Shown piece after piece: positions 46,555 through 56,189 of a DNA stretch of 64,000 bases. The stretch lies in NCBI RefSeq assembly GCF_000568405.1, contig NZ_ARZY01000016.1, forward strand, positions 1 to 64,000. The letters are read 5' to 3'. Positions within the stretch are counted from its first letter, which is position 1; each line of letters begins with the position of its first letter. The DNA comes from Catenovulum agarivorans DS-2. GTDB lineage: Bacteria > Pseudomonadota > Gammaproteobacteria > Enterobacterales > Alteromonadaceae. The position numbers and the translations under genes are program-made. Below the pieces are notes generated by a model. That model was not told where the DNA came from. It saw nothing but the letters and a program-made list of their open reading frames with translations, and ran no database searches.

Positions 46555-47568
46555 TCAAGCTAATTTAAATGATTCATTTTTAGCCATAATTACCCAAGCA
46601 ATTCTGGCCAGTTTATTGGCCAATGCGACACAAGCTTTGTTGTAGCAACTTCTTTCTTTTAACTTCGTAACCCAAACACTTAATTTGTCATTTTTCTTCG
46701 GTGCATTTATTAGCAGTGAACGTGCACCGTGGATAAGTAAAGTTCTCAAATAACTATTCCCGCGCTTACTTATCCCAAGTAAATTGGCTTTCCCCCCAGT
46801 TGAATGCTGTTTAGGGACTAACCCTATCCAAGCTGAAAAGTGCCTGCCATTTTTAAACTCTTGAGCTGTTCCAGCTGCTGCAAACAATGCTGTAGCTGTA
46901 ATTGGCCCGATCCCGGTTATTTCATTAAGTCTTTTGCATATATAGTGGTGTTCATTTATTTGTTTTATTTTCTGTTCACAGTTTTTGAGTTTGGCTTCAA
47001 TAGTTAATAATTCATCATACAAGTCGGCAAAGAATTCACGAGCCATCATAGTCAAACCGTTTTCTGCATCTTCAAGAATAATTGGTAACTCACTTCTAAC
47101 CGCAGCCACACCTTTGTAAATGATTAAGCCATACTCAGCTAAAAGCCCTCGAGTTTGGTTAACCAAAGCTGTTCTGTTTTTTACCAGACGTTCACGTAAA
47201 CGATGAACGATTTGAATATCGTGTTGCTCAATATTTTTTATTGGTACAAATCTCATGTCTGGTCGTTGTGCAGCTTCTGCGATAGCCAGGGCATCATTGT
47301 AGTCAGTCTTGTTTCCTCGCACATAGGGTTTCACATACTGTGGTGCAATTAACTTAACTTCGTGTCCAAAATATTGGAACGCTCTTGCCCAGTGATGTGC
47401 ACTACCACAGGCTTCCATTACAATAATACATGGCTCTAGTTGGCTTATATACGCCAACAAATTTCTTCTTTTTAGTTCTTTCTTTTTGAGTAATTTACCA
47501 AATTCATTCACCATGACTAAATGAAAAATACTCTTTGCTATGTCTAGGCCAATTAGGTTAGTCTTCAT
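46555..47568 (-). CDS. IS110-family (IS1111 group) transposase
   Basis: 337 residues, intact. The RuvC-like N-terminal domain has D9 (LIGLDIAKS), E52 (VMEACGSAHHW), and D89 and D92 (NKTDYNDALA). The C-terminal domain has the serine S256 in KQHSTGGKANLLG used for strand exchange. The fold acts as an RNA-guided recombinase in studied members. It looks complete, so the element could be active. Confidence 0.94.
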   Translation of the reverse strand: MKTNLIGLDIAKSIFHLVMVNEFGKLLKKKELKRRNLLAYISQLEPCIIVMEACGSAHHWARAFQYFGHEVKLIAPQYVKPYVRGNKTDYNDALAIAEAAQRPDMRFVPIKNIEQHDIQIVHRLRERLVKNRTALVNQTRGLLAEYGLIIYKGVAAVRSELPIILEDAENGLTMMAREFFADLYDELLTIEAKLKNCEQKIKQINEHHYICKRLNEITGIGPITATALFAAAGTAQEFKNGRHFSAWIGLVPKQHSTGGKANLLGISKRGNSYLRTLLIHGARSLLINAPKKNDKLSVWVTKLKERSCYNKACVALANKLARIAWVIMAKNESFKLA

Positions 47569-47794
47569 ATACCACTCCTTCTTTAATTTAGATGTCTTTT
47601 TGCAATTTCATCTTGGCTCATTTGAAGCCGTATTTAAAGAGGAGTGGGTCCATTCCATTATCCCTGGCTTCACCTCATCAGACTGCGAAGCGGTGCTTCG
47701 GTTCTGATTCGCCCATGAAAAAGAGATTTTGCTCTAAGTTATTGCTCTAGTACTTTCCAGAAAGCGAGCTGAAATTAAGTTGAGTAGGTTTTGT

Positions 47795-47836
47795 GAAGTT
47801 TTGAAAAACACACTCCCAACCACCTTTCACCTTTTT
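47795..47836 (+). repeat. Degenerate dispersed repeat, copy C
   Basis: GAAGTTTTG, A-run, CACACTCCCAACCACC, CACCTTTTT. Resembles copies A and B after cysC, 28 kb away. It lies just outside the right end of the IS. Confidence 0.45.
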
Positions 47837-47918
47837 GGCATTGTTCGTGCTGAATGGACTTTTCGCCGTACTATATTAGCTCGATAAAGCCGACTGAAAT
47901 GCTGATTTTGCAAAACTG

Positions 47919-47936
47919 CAAATGTCATGACATTTG
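47919..47936. promoter_or_regulatory. 18-bp perfect palindrome upstream of the TPR/two-component cluster
   Basis: CAAATGTCATGACATTTG, followed by further GTCA/TGAC half-sites at about 47936-47953. It lies 114 bases before the TPR gene start. NarL/DesR-type regulators bind such dyads, and one is encoded two genes downstream, so autoregulation is a natural guess. Confidence 0.5.
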
Positions 47937-48049
47937 TCATATTAACTGGTGACAAACATCTATAAGAAAAAAAATCATCCTTGGCATACTTAATTGTGAC
48001 GGGAGCGCTGCTCTCAAATTTAATCACAACACCAGTTAAGGATATGAAA

Positions 48050-48742
48050 ATGAAAAAAGTTATATTTGCAGTTGCACTTTCTATGAGCTTAAATGTTTTT
48101 GCTGAGCAAAATACCATTGATGAAATAGCGTTAGCTGCGAACAATATGCAGATTGAATCACTGACGAGTTTAGCGGCGCAAAGCCAAGGTTACGATAAAG
48201 CATTTGCACAATACAAGCTCGGGGTTGCATATATGGTCAAACAAGAATATAGCAATCTACAGGCGCATTTAACCATAGCGGCAGATATTCTAAATCAGCA
48301 ATTGGCAACCAATCCAAATGATGTTGAAAGCATGATCTTGCTTGTGCAAGTCTATAGTCTGCACATAGGCTTTGCTCATGACAAAGCGCAACAACTTGGG
48401 CCTAAAATGCAGGTTTTATTAACTCAGGCGAATCAAATTGCCCCGAACAACCCTAGACTACAGTTGGTACAGGGAATTATCAAATACCATACGCCAGTCG
48501 TGTACGGCGGCAATAAACAAGTTGCTGTTACTATGTTTAATAAAGCAATAAATCACTATCCGGGAGATGTGAATTCTGGTTATTACTGGGGTCATGATGA
48601 AGCTTATATTTGGCGCGGTCTGGCGAAAATAGAGAAGGGAGAGACTCAAGCGGCGCTTGCTGACTTTAATCAAGCGCTTGAAATTAATCCAAATAGTAAT
48701 TGGGCAAAAGAGTTAATCGCACAAAATAGTGCATCTTTGTAA
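48050..48742 (+). CDS. Periplasmic TPR-repeat protein
   Basis: 231 residues from the ATG at 48050 (AAGG 8 bases upstream), with a signal peptide (MKKVIFAVALSMSLNVFA). The mature part is helical, with TPR-like units; the last one (AYIWRGLAKIEKGETQAALA and the following DFNQALEINPN) is a clear TPR. It precedes a DesK/DesR-like pair, with 87 bases to the kinase start. It may be a periplasmic partner or a target of that system; inference only. Confidence 0.65.
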   Translation: MKKVIFAVALSMSLNVFAEQNTIDEIALAANNMQIESLTSLAAQSQGYDKAFAQYKLGVAYMVKQEYSNLQAHLTIAADILNQQLATNPNDVESMILLVQVYSLHIGFAHDKAQQLGPKMQVLLTQANQIAPNNPRLQLVQGIIKYHTPVVYGGNKQVAVTMFNKAINHYPGDVNSGYYWGHDEAYIWRGLAKIEKGETQAALADFNQALEINPNSNWAKELIAQNSASL

Positions 48743-48829
48743 ACAACAAATTGGCAGTAAGTGTGAAAATGGTGCGTAAATTGGTTGCTCCATTTTCATA
48801 ATAATCAACCAGAATCGATAGAGTATATT

Positions 48830-49933
48830 ATGAACCAAGGCTACCAAGTTGCACCTCTGTTTACAGGCTACAACAATTTCTATTTATGGATACCGCTGCT
48901 ATTTACAGGGTTTTACTTTTTTCCACTCAGCATGATCTGGCCACATTTATCTTCGCTAGAAATAATAGCTAGCTTTGCCGCCTACGTGGCCTTTATTGCA
49001 GGTTATATTTGGGCGCAAAAATGTACCCAGCAGACTATTCACTACTATTTAGTTGGGTTAACTGCGATTAGTGTCGCCGCAACTGCAATTAACCCAGGCA
49101 CTTGTGCACTCTTTCCTTATGTTGCATTTTTAGTTGGGTATTATTATTCGTATAAACGTGGTGTGCCATGGCTTATGCTCATACTCGTTAGCATTGGCTT
49201 GAGTGCATGGGCCTTTAATATAATTGAGTTGTACTTTTTATTGCCAGCTTATATTGCCACTATTCCAAATTACTTTTTTGGCGTAATGACACGCTCCAAA
49301 TTACAGCAAGAGCATGAGAAAGAGCAAAGCCAACTACATAATGAACAGCTTGCAACAATAGCCGAGCGTGAACGAATAGCACGCGATTTGCACGATTTAT
49401 TAGGCCACACATTGTCATCTATTGTGTTAAAAGCCGAGCTTGCGAGTAAATTGGGTAACGCAGGGAAAATAGCTGCAGCGTTAGATGAAATAGAGCAAGT
49501 CGCTCAAATCACGCGCACGACTTTATCAGAAGTCCGCGCGGCAGTTTCTGGCTATAAAACTAAGGATATTAATGCTGAGCTGATCAAAATTAAAAGTTTA
49601 ATGTTGGACAAAGGTTTTAACGTTGAAGGTGATATTAGTTTGTCAGGTTTAACGGCCAAAGCTGAATCGGCATTGCTGCTTATTATTAAAGAAGCCACCA
49701 CCAATATTATTAAACATAGCCAGGGCAAAAACGTATTTTTGAGTTGCATGCAACAAGAGAATAAATTGAACATTGAAATTATTAACGACGGCCAAACGTG
49801 CCAAGGCCACTTTGGCAATGGTCTAACTGGCATTCAAGAGCGGGTGGCCGAATTAGGTGGGCAGGTTAGGATTGAGCAGAACAATGGTTTTGCGCTTTAT
49901 TTAGAATTTGACCAAGGGATATTTCAATCATGA
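48830..49933 (+). CDS. DesK-like sensor histidine kinase
   Basis: 367 residues: five or six membrane helices without a periplasmic domain (about 18-150), a coiled coil, HisKA_3 with H188 in RERIARDLHDLLGH, and an HATPase ending in NGLTGIQERVAELGG. This is the architecture of DesK, which senses membrane thickness or fluidity. The ATG at 48830 is preferred over an in-frame TTG at 48785. Overlaps the regulator gene by 4 bases. Confidence 0.87.
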   Translation: MNQGYQVAPLFTGYNNFYLWIPLLFTGFYFFPLSMIWPHLSSLEIIASFAAYVAFIAGYIWAQKCTQQTIHYYLVGLTAISVAATAINPGTCALFPYVAFLVGYYYSYKRGVPWLMLILVSIGLSAWAFNIIELYFLLPAYIATIPNYFFGVMTRSKLQQEHEKEQSQLHNEQLATIAERERIARDLHDLLGHTLSSIVLKAELASKLGNAGKIAAALDEIEQVAQITRTTLSEVRAAVSGYKTKDINAELIKIKSLMLDKGFNVEGDISLSGLTAKAESALLLIIKEATTNIIKHSQGKNVFLSCMQQENKLNIEIINDGQTCQGHFGNGLTGIQERVAELGGQVRIEQNNGFALYLEFDQGIFQS

Positions 49934-50532
49934 TCAAAGTATTGTTGGCGGAAGATCAAGCATTAGTTCGTGGCGCATTAGTTGCCTTGCTGAATATGGA
50001 ATACGACATTGAAGTGGTAGCGCAAGCAGCCAATGGCCAACAAGCGATTGAGCTGTTGAAAAAGCATCCAGTGGATGTGGTGTTAACCGATATCGAAATG
50101 CCACATATGACCGGTTTAGAACTAATCGAACAAGTAAAAACGATTCAGCCGGAGGTAAAAACGGTTGTGATCACAACCTTTGCACGAGCAGGTTATATCA
50201 AGCGCGCCCTAGTGGCAGGTGTGCGCGGTTTTTTATTAAAAGACTGTCCATCAGAACAATTAGCAGATGCACTTAGGCAAATTATCCAAGGTAAAAAAGT
50301 GATAGATCCAGAGCTGGCCATTCAAGCGTTAGACGATGTTGATCCACTTTCTGACAAGGAACGCAAATCGTTACGTTTAGCTGGTGAAGGTAAAAAAACT
50401 GCGGAAATTGCGGCAGAATTATTTTTATCTGAAGGTACTGTTCGCAATTATCTATCCGAAGCGATTGCTAAATTGAACGCGACCAATCGAATAGATGCGG
50501 CACGAATCGCTAGACAAAAAGGTTGGTTATAG
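49930..50532 (+). CDS. NarL/LuxR-family response regulator (DesR-like)
   Basis: 200 residues: receiver with D54 in VVLTDIEMPHMTG and a LuxR-type helix-turn-helix (LSDKERKSLRLAGEGKKTAE then LFLSEGTVRNYLSEAIAKL). It starts within the kinase gene (ATGA overlap), so it is the cognate partner. Similar to DesR, which controls desaturase genes in Bacillus; no desaturase gene is nearby here. Confidence 0.88.
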   Translation: MIKVLLAEDQALVRGALVALLNMEYDIEVVAQAANGQQAIELLKKHPVDVVLTDIEMPHMTGLELIEQVKTIQPEVKTVVITTFARAGYIKRALVAGVRGFLLKDCPSEQLADALRQIIQGKKVIDPELAIQALDDVDPLSDKERKSLRLAGEGKKTAEIAAELFLSEGTVRNYLSEAIAKLNATNRIDAARIARQKGWL

Positions 50533-50586
50533 TAACCTGCGCGTTTGCACGTTAAGTCTGAAATTTGTCTATTGTAGGAGGTCAAT

Positions 50587-51060
50587 TTGCGTACTCAACT
50601 GATTACTCGCCAAGGTTATGAAAAATTACAAGCAGAGTTAGACCATTTATGGCGCGTTGAACGACCAGAAACGACTAAAAAAGTCACCTGGGCGGCAAGC
50701 TTAGGTGACCGTAGTGAGAACGCCGATTATCAATACAATAAGAAGAAGTTGCGTGAAATTGACCGCCGAGTTCGCTATCTACGCAAGTGCTTAGACAACC
50801 TAAAAATAGTCGATTATAGCCCGCAGCAAGAAGGCAAAGTGTTTTTTGGTGCCTGGGTTGAAGTTGAAAACGACGACGGCCAAACTCTAAAGTTTCGTAT
50901 TGTTGGTTATGATGAAATATTTGGCCGCAAAGATTATATTTCGATAGATGCGCCAATGGCACGTGCGTTATTAAAAAAACAAGTAGACGACGAAGCTGTC
51001 GTGAAAACTGAAGCTGGTGAAGTGACTTGGTATATCAATTCTATTGAGTACAACAAATAG
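50587..51060 (+). CDS. greB: Transcription elongation factor GreB
   Basis: 157 residues, collinear with E. coli GreB: ITRQGYEKLQAELDHLW, AASLGDRSENADYQYNKK (the acidic tip of the coiled coil) and IVGYDEIFGRKDYIS. It stimulates cleavage of backtracked transcripts by RNA polymerase. The TTG start has a strong GTAGGAGG 6 bases upstream. Confidence 0.96.
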   Translation: MRTQLITRQGYEKLQAELDHLWRVERPETTKKVTWAASLGDRSENADYQYNKKKLREIDRRVRYLRKCLDNLKIVDYSPQQEGKVFFGAWVEVENDDGQTLKFRIVGYDEIFGRKDYISIDAPMARALLKKQVDDEAVVKTEAGEVTWYINSIEYNK

Positions 51061-51062
51061 CT

Positions 51063-51806
51063 ATGTTTGCTCAGCAGCCCAATTTTGTTACCCAAGTGAC
51101 CAATAACTCGCACCAGTTTGTGCAAGAGCCTGATATACAATCATTTATCTCCTTAACAGCCCATTTCAGTGTCGCTGAATGTGATATCAGCTATTGGCAG
51201 CGGTTGTTTGGCAGTCAAGGTATCAACATAGATAAAATGCGGCAAAAACGCTGCGCCGAATTTGTCGCTGGGCGTTATTTAGCTTGGCTCGCTATCAAAC
51301 AATTAACAGGCACAGAGCATGAAGTATTAGCTATTGGTGAGGATAGAGCGCCAGTTTGGCCCAAAGGTATGATTGGCTGTATCTCTCATTCTAACGGCCA
51401 GGTTGTTGTAATGGTAAAACGCCAGTCACAACAGAGTTTACTTGGGGTAGACATCGAAAAATGTTTAAGCATTGAACAAGCGAAAAACCTTCATCAAGAA
51501 TTTATAAATGTGCGCGAGTTGGCTGTGGTTGAGCAGTCTAAGGTATCTGAAACACTAAGTTTTTCCGCATTCGTAACCTTAATTTTTTCTGCAAAAGAAA
51601 CTATCTATAAAGCTTATTACCCATTGGTAAAAACATTTTTTTCGTTTGATGCTGTTGAGCTTGTGTCACACAAACCAAACCAGCTTATTTTTAAAATTAC
51701 CGATGCATTTCCGTCTTTAGATGCAGCTTTTTTGGCTGGTGGTTTAATAGCCGTTAATTGGACACTGCAAGACGATATGGTTGTGACTTGGCTGAGCAGT
51801 GGTTAG
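51063..51806 (+). CDS. 4'-phosphopantetheinyl transferase (EntD-like)
   Basis: 247 residues of the Sfp/EntD type. Motifs: KRCAEFVAGRYLA, IGCISHSNGQV, the Mg-binding GVDIEK and FSAKETIYKAYYP. It transfers phosphopantetheine to carrier proteins. It starts 2 bases after greB. No NRPS or PKS gene is in the window, so its carrier protein may be a fatty-acid-type ACP or lie elsewhere. Confidence 0.88.
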   Translation: MFAQQPNFVTQVTNNSHQFVQEPDIQSFISLTAHFSVAECDISYWQRLFGSQGINIDKMRQKRCAEFVAGRYLAWLAIKQLTGTEHEVLAIGEDRAPVWPKGMIGCISHSNGQVVVMVKRQSQQSLLGVDIEKCLSIEQAKNLHQEFINVRELAVVEQSKVSETLSFSAFVTLIFSAKETIYKAYYPLVKTFFSFDAVELVSHKPNQLIFKITDAFPSLDAAFLAGGLIAVNWTLQDDMVVTWLSSG

Positions 51807-51940
51807 GTTTGATTATTCGTCTGTAGCGGAAATCTAGCTTGCGAGATAGCAACTTTGCCTCAATACTTTAAAAATGTAGGTGAAAGCGACCAGCGCTTTG
51901 GGTAACATACGCGCCCTTCAAAGAGGAGATAGAAAAACTA

Positions 51941-54754
51941 ATGAGCGAATTTGCATTAGGACAACGCTGGATCAGTGATTCAGAATCAGATTTAGGTTTA
52001 GGCACAGTCGTTGCCGTAAATGGTCGCCGCATTTCCATGTTATTCCCCGCATCAGGTGACCAAAGAGAATATGTTATTGGCAGCGCACCTTTAACCCGAG
52101 TAAGTTTTAATCCAGGTGACTCGGTTGAAAGTGCTGAAGGTTGGAGCCTCACGGTACAGCAAGTAGTCAGTGAAGATGGTTTAAATATCTATTTAGGCAT
52201 ACGTTCAGACACCCAAGAACCAGAACAACTGATTGAAACACGTATAAACCACCATCTTAAATTTAATAAACCACAAGACCGCCTCTTTACCGCACAAATC
52301 GACCGCAACGATTGGTACACGCTTAGATACGAAGCGCGCAAATTGCAGTACGAATATCAAACACACCCGCTAGTGGGTTTAGCGGGCGCGCGTACTGCGC
52401 TGATTCCGCATCAGCTTCACATAGCCAAAGAAGCTGGTAGCCGGGTTGCCCCAAGGGTTTTGTTATCTGACGAAGTAGGTTTAGGTAAAACCATTGAAGC
52501 AGGCATGATTATTCATCAGCAGCTATTAACAGGTCGTGCATCACGCGTATTAATTCTATTGCCTGAAAGTTTGCAATATCAGTGGTTAGTCGAAATGCTG
52601 CGGCGTTTTAATTTGCAGTTTGCGATCTTTAACGAAGAAAGATGTGGCGAATACGATTCATCCGAAGAAAACCCATTTGAAACCGAACAGTTAATAATTG
52701 CACCTGTTGGTTTATTGGCTGATTCTGACAAACGTTTAGAACAAGCCAGCCAAGCTCAATGGGATTTAGTTGTCGTTGACGAAGCGCATCACTTAGATTG
52801 GCACCCAGATGGCGCAAGTCCAGCCTATTTAGCAGTAGAAAAACTATCGCGTTTATGCGCTGGTTTATTGTTGTTAACCGCAACCCCTGACCAACTTGGC
52901 CACCAAAGCCACTTTGCGCGTTTACGTTTACTCGACCCTGAACGTTTTTATGACTACGACAAATTTGTTGCCGAAGAAGCGGGTTATAGCAAAATAGCTG
53001 AGCAAGCAAAACAAATCACCAGTAATGAAGATTTATCAGACGCGCAAATTGCTGAGTTGAAAAAACTGATTGACCAACATGGCACTGGCCGCGTGTTATT
53101 CCGTAATACCCGTGCGTCGGTAAAAGGTTTCCCTGTGCGCTGTGTATTGCCAACAGAAATGGAGTTGCCATCAGAATATCAAGCGGCAGCGGATTGGTGG
53201 TTAAATCGCCACCCTGATGATGCATCAGCTAAAACCGTTGAGCCTTTATTAACCCCAGAGTTTTTATACGAAAGTGCGATTAGTGGTGATATTGAATGGT
53301 GGAAAGTCGACCCAAGAGTTGAATATTTAGCTGAGCTAATTAAAGAAAACAAACATGAAAAGTTTTTAATTATCTGTGCGCGGGCATCAACTGCATTAAC
53401 CTTAGAGCAAGCTGTACGGGTTAAATTTGGCTTAAACGCAGCCGTGTTCCACGAAGGCATGAGCATAGTTGAACGCGACCGCGCCGCGGCTTGGTTTGCC
53501 GACCAAGACGAAGGCTGTCAGTTATTAATTTGTTCGGAAATTGGCTCGGAAGGGCGTAACTTCCAATTTGCTCGTCACTTAGTGTTATTTGATATTCCGC
53601 TCAACCCAGATTTACTTGAACAACGTATTGGCCGTTTAGACCGAATTGGCCAGCGCCACGATATTCAAATTCATATTCCATATTTTGCCAACTCAGCCAG
53701 CCAAACTTTATTTAATTGGCAGCATCACGGTATTAATGCTTATGCGCATACTTGTCCAGCAGGGATTAAAGTATTTGAGCAACAGCAAGCCGAGTTATTG
53801 CAAGCGCTAGTACAAAACCAGTATGAACAAGAGCAAATAAGTGGATTAATTGACGCGGCTAAACAGCAAGTAACTGAATTAAATGCTCAGTTAGAACAAG
53901 GCCGAGATATTTTACTCGAACTGAACTCAAAAGGCTTTGATGGCGAAGCAATTGCTGAGCAGATTGAGCAAATGGATGACGATACTCGCCTTGTGGCATT
54001 TATGCTGCAAGTATTTGATGTGTACGGCGTGTCGCAAGAAGACAAAGGCGAACAATGTATCGCGGTTAATCCAACCGAGCATATGTTAGAGCCGCATTTT
54101 CCTGAATTGCACGATGGTGGCATGACCATCACTTTCGATCGCGAAACTGCGTTATCACGTGAAGATGTGCGTTTTATTAGTTGGGATCACCCTATGGTGC
54201 AGGGTTGTTTTGAACTGATATCCAGAGGTGAAGTTGGCAACAATGCCGTGAGCATTCTAAACAATAAAGCGCTGCCAGAAGGCACTTATCTGTTAGAGCT
54301 GATTTATGTCGTTGAAACTAGCGCACCAAAACAATTGCAACCAGGACGATTTTTACCACCAACCCCAATTCGTTTATTGTTAGATAAAGCGGGCAATAAC
54401 TTAGCCGAGAAAGTCGGCTTTGAGGGTTTAAATAAACAGCTTAAACCGGTGAACAAACAAGTTGCGTCGCAGTTGGCGACCGCTTTGCAACCGCAGGTGC
54501 ATGCGCTTATTCAGCAAGCTGAAGAAAAAGCGACCGCTGAAGCTGTGGCTATTATTGATGCTGCCAAAGAAAAAGTTGCTCAACAATTGGGTGAAGAAAT
54601 CAGTCGCTTGACTGAGCTCAAAGCGGTAAATCCAAATATTCGACCTATTGAACTAGAGTCTTTGGCGCAGCAACAAAAGTCTTTGGAAGAACATTTAGCC
54701 CAGGCTCGGGTTAAATTAGATGCATTGCGATTAGTTGTAGTTAGCCATGGGTAG
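51941..54754 (+). CDS. rapA: RNA polymerase-associated ATPase RapA
   Basis: Swi2/Snf2 ATPase that recycles RNA polymerase. 937 residues against 968 in E. coli. An N-terminal tandem Tudor-like domain (FALGQRWISDSESDLGLGTV) is followed by Walker A DEVGLGKT (177-184), DEAH (280-283), and helicase motifs V and VI (SEIGSEGRNFQ, QRIGRLDRIGQ). The C-terminal region is rich in coiled-coil helix. AGAGGAG lies 10 bases before the start. Confidence 0.96.
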   Translation: MSEFALGQRWISDSESDLGLGTVVAVNGRRISMLFPASGDQREYVIGSAPLTRVSFNPGDSVESAEGWSLTVQQVVSEDGLNIYLGIRSDTQEPEQLIETRINHHLKFNKPQDRLFTAQIDRNDWYTLRYEARKLQYEYQTHPLVGLAGARTALIPHQLHIAKEAGSRVAPRVLLSDEVGLGKTIEAGMIIHQQLLTGRASRVLILLPESLQYQWLVEMLRRFNLQFAIFNEERCGEYDSSEENPFETEQLIIAPVGLLADSDKRLEQASQAQWDLVVVDEAHHLDWHPDGASPAYLAVEKLSRLCAGLLLLTATPDQLGHQSHFARLRLLDPERFYDYDKFVAEEAGYSKIAEQAKQITSNEDLSDAQIAELKKLIDQHGTGRVLFRNTRASVKGFPVRCVLPTEMELPSEYQAAADWWLNRHPDDASAKTVEPLLTPEFLYESAISGDIEWWKVDPRVEYLAELIKENKHEKFLIICARASTALTLEQAVRVKFGLNAAVFHEGMSIVERDRAAAWFADQDEGCQLLICSEIGSEGRNFQFARHLVLFDIPLNPDLLEQRIGRLDRIGQRHDIQIHIPYFANSASQTLFNWQHHGINAYAHTCPAGIKVFEQQQAELLQALVQNQYEQEQISGLIDAAKQQVTELNAQLEQGRDILLELNSKGFDGEAIAEQIEQMDDDTRLVAFMLQVFDVYGVSQEDKGEQCIAVNPTEHMLEPHFPELHDGGMTITFDRETALSREDVRFISWDHPMVQGCFELISRGEVGNNAVSILNNKALPEGTYLLELIYVVETSAPKQLQPGRFLPPTPIRLLLDKAGNNLAEKVGFEGLNKQLKPVNKQVASQLATALQPQVHALIQQAEEKATAEAVAIIDAAKEKVAQQLGEEISRLTELKAVNPNIRPIELESLAQQQKSLEEHLAQARVKLDALRLVVVSHG

Positions 54755-54764
54755 TGATAACTAA

Positions 54765-55526
54765 ATGAAGCGGTTCATATGCATTTTTGTTGTTATGCTG
54801 TCGGCTGTTGCTGCAAATTCAGCTTATGCCAGCTCACCTGACATCGAATCTGCTGTTATTCGTGTCGCAACGCATATAGAGCCGCCATTAGTTTATTTAG
54901 ATGGGCAAGAATTTGTCGGCAGTAATGTTGAAGTGGGCAAATTGTTGGCCGCCTCAATCGGCTATCAAATCGAATTTGTCCAGTGTCCGTTTGCCCGTTG
55001 TTTATATCAAACACAAATAGGTCAAGCAGATATGATGATAGGTATAAACAAAACCTCAGAGCGCCAGCGTCATTTCGAATATTTATCTAAACCTTATTCA
55101 AGTGTAATCACCCCTGTTAAGTTTTACCTAAATAATGACAGCGTGCTGAAAATTGCTAGGTATGAAGACTTAATCGGCAAAAAAATCGGTGTACTACGAG
55201 GCGCTGTTTATTTTAAACCTTTTGACGATGATAACCGCTTAACCAAAGTACCTGTGGTCAATCACGAACAACTGATTGATATGTTACTGAACAAACGCAT
55301 CGATACCTTTTTAGCCAGGGATTTATCGGTACGTAAACGCGCATCCGATGTTGAATACTTAGAAAAAATGCAAGCCGCGCAATTTACTTATCAAAAGCAG
55401 CAAGATATGTATATTGCGGTTTCGAAAAAGTCGCAATTAGTCAATAAAACTGCAGAATTATCGAATAAACTCGCAGAGTTAATATCTTCAGGTCAAGTGG
55501 CTAAAATTGTTGCGCGTTACCATTAA
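54765..55526 (+). CDS. Periplasmic solute-binding protein (family 3 fold)
   Basis: 253 residues with a signal peptide (cleavage near SAYA) and an SBP_bac_3-type fold: VIRVATHIEPPLVYLDGQEF, SNVEVGKLLA, QADMMIGINKTSERQRHFEY. The ligand is unknown. No ABC permease or ATPase gene is near; such stand-alone members may have sensory or other roles. Confidence 0.78.
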   Translation: MKRFICIFVVMLSAVAANSAYASSPDIESAVIRVATHIEPPLVYLDGQEFVGSNVEVGKLLAASIGYQIEFVQCPFARCLYQTQIGQADMMIGINKTSERQRHFEYLSKPYSSVITPVKFYLNNDSVLKIARYEDLIGKKIGVLRGAVYFKPFDDDNRLTKVPVVNHEQLIDMLLNKRIDTFLARDLSVRKRASDVEYLEKMQAAQFTYQKQQDMYIAVSKKSQLVNKTAELSNKLAELISSGQVAKIVARYH

Positions 55527-55567
55527 TCATATTTTTCTCGACTCAGATTAATATAGAGATAATTGCC

Positions 55568-56185
55568 TTGAACTATCTAGCGCACCTTTACTTAGCTCAG
55601 CCAAATGCAGACTCTCATTTTGGCAATCTTCTAGGAGATTTTGGTGGTAAAAGGGATGTAAAGCATATGCCGGTTACAGTGAAAAAAGCATTAGATAATC
55701 ATTATTTAGTCGATAAATTTACAGACAACCACCTAGCAATTAAACAAGCTAAAGGGTATTTTTCCAAACCGCGTAAACGATTCGCGAGTATTGCGATTGA
55801 CGTAGTATTTGATCACTTCCTGATTAAAAATTGGATGCTGTTCAATGAAGAGCCATTGGCCGTATTTAAACAAAATAGCTATCAACTTTTGCATAAACGT
55901 ATTCCTGATATGCCGTATAGAATGCAAAATGTAATCAGCAGTCTGATCAAAAATGATTGGTTTAAAGAATATGAAACGCTTACAGGTATAGGCGGAGCAC
56001 TTGATAACATAGCCAAACGCATTCGTTTTACCAATAACTTTTCAGGTGCCGTTGAGGATATCCAGTGTCATTATGACGAACTCGAAATGCTATTTTTAGA
56101 GTTTTTCCCACAACTAATTAATCATGTAAATCAAAATGCGCTTGAAAGCGGCAATTTGAACAGCAGTGTTAAATTCAACTATTAA
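55568..56185 (+). CDS. acpH: Acyl carrier protein phosphodiesterase AcpH
   Basis: HD-fold phosphodiesterase (DUF479) that removes phosphopantetheine from ACP. The N-terminus MNYLAHLYLA matches the family start, which supports the TTG at 55568. FVDH-type metal motifs appear as VDKFTDNH and VVFDHFLIKNW. 205 residues. A phosphopantetheinyl transferase gene, the opposing activity, is 3.8 kb upstream on the same strand. Confidence 0.88.
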   Translation: MNYLAHLYLAQPNADSHFGNLLGDFGGKRDVKHMPVTVKKALDNHYLVDKFTDNHLAIKQAKGYFSKPRKRFASIAIDVVFDHFLIKNWMLFNEEPLAVFKQNSYQLLHKRIPDMPYRMQNVISSLIKNDWFKEYETLTGIGGALDNIAKRIRFTNNFSGAVEDIQCHYDELEMLFLEFFPQLINHVNQNALESGNLNSSVKFNY

Positions 56186-56189
56186 ACTT

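Larger units (their letters stand above)
46275..47653 (-). mobile_element. IS110-family insertion sequence, IS1111 group
   Basis: Bounded by a perfect 13-bp inverted repeat, ATGGACCCACTCC at 46275-46287 and its complement at 47641-47653, enclosing one DEDD transposase gene. Sub-terminal inverted repeats and a long (about 270-base) non-coding 3' end with a short 5' end define the IS1111 group. True ends probably lie a few bases outside the repeats. A TTAT at 46271-46274 recurs at 47658-47661 and may mark the recombination core. Confidence 0.85.
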
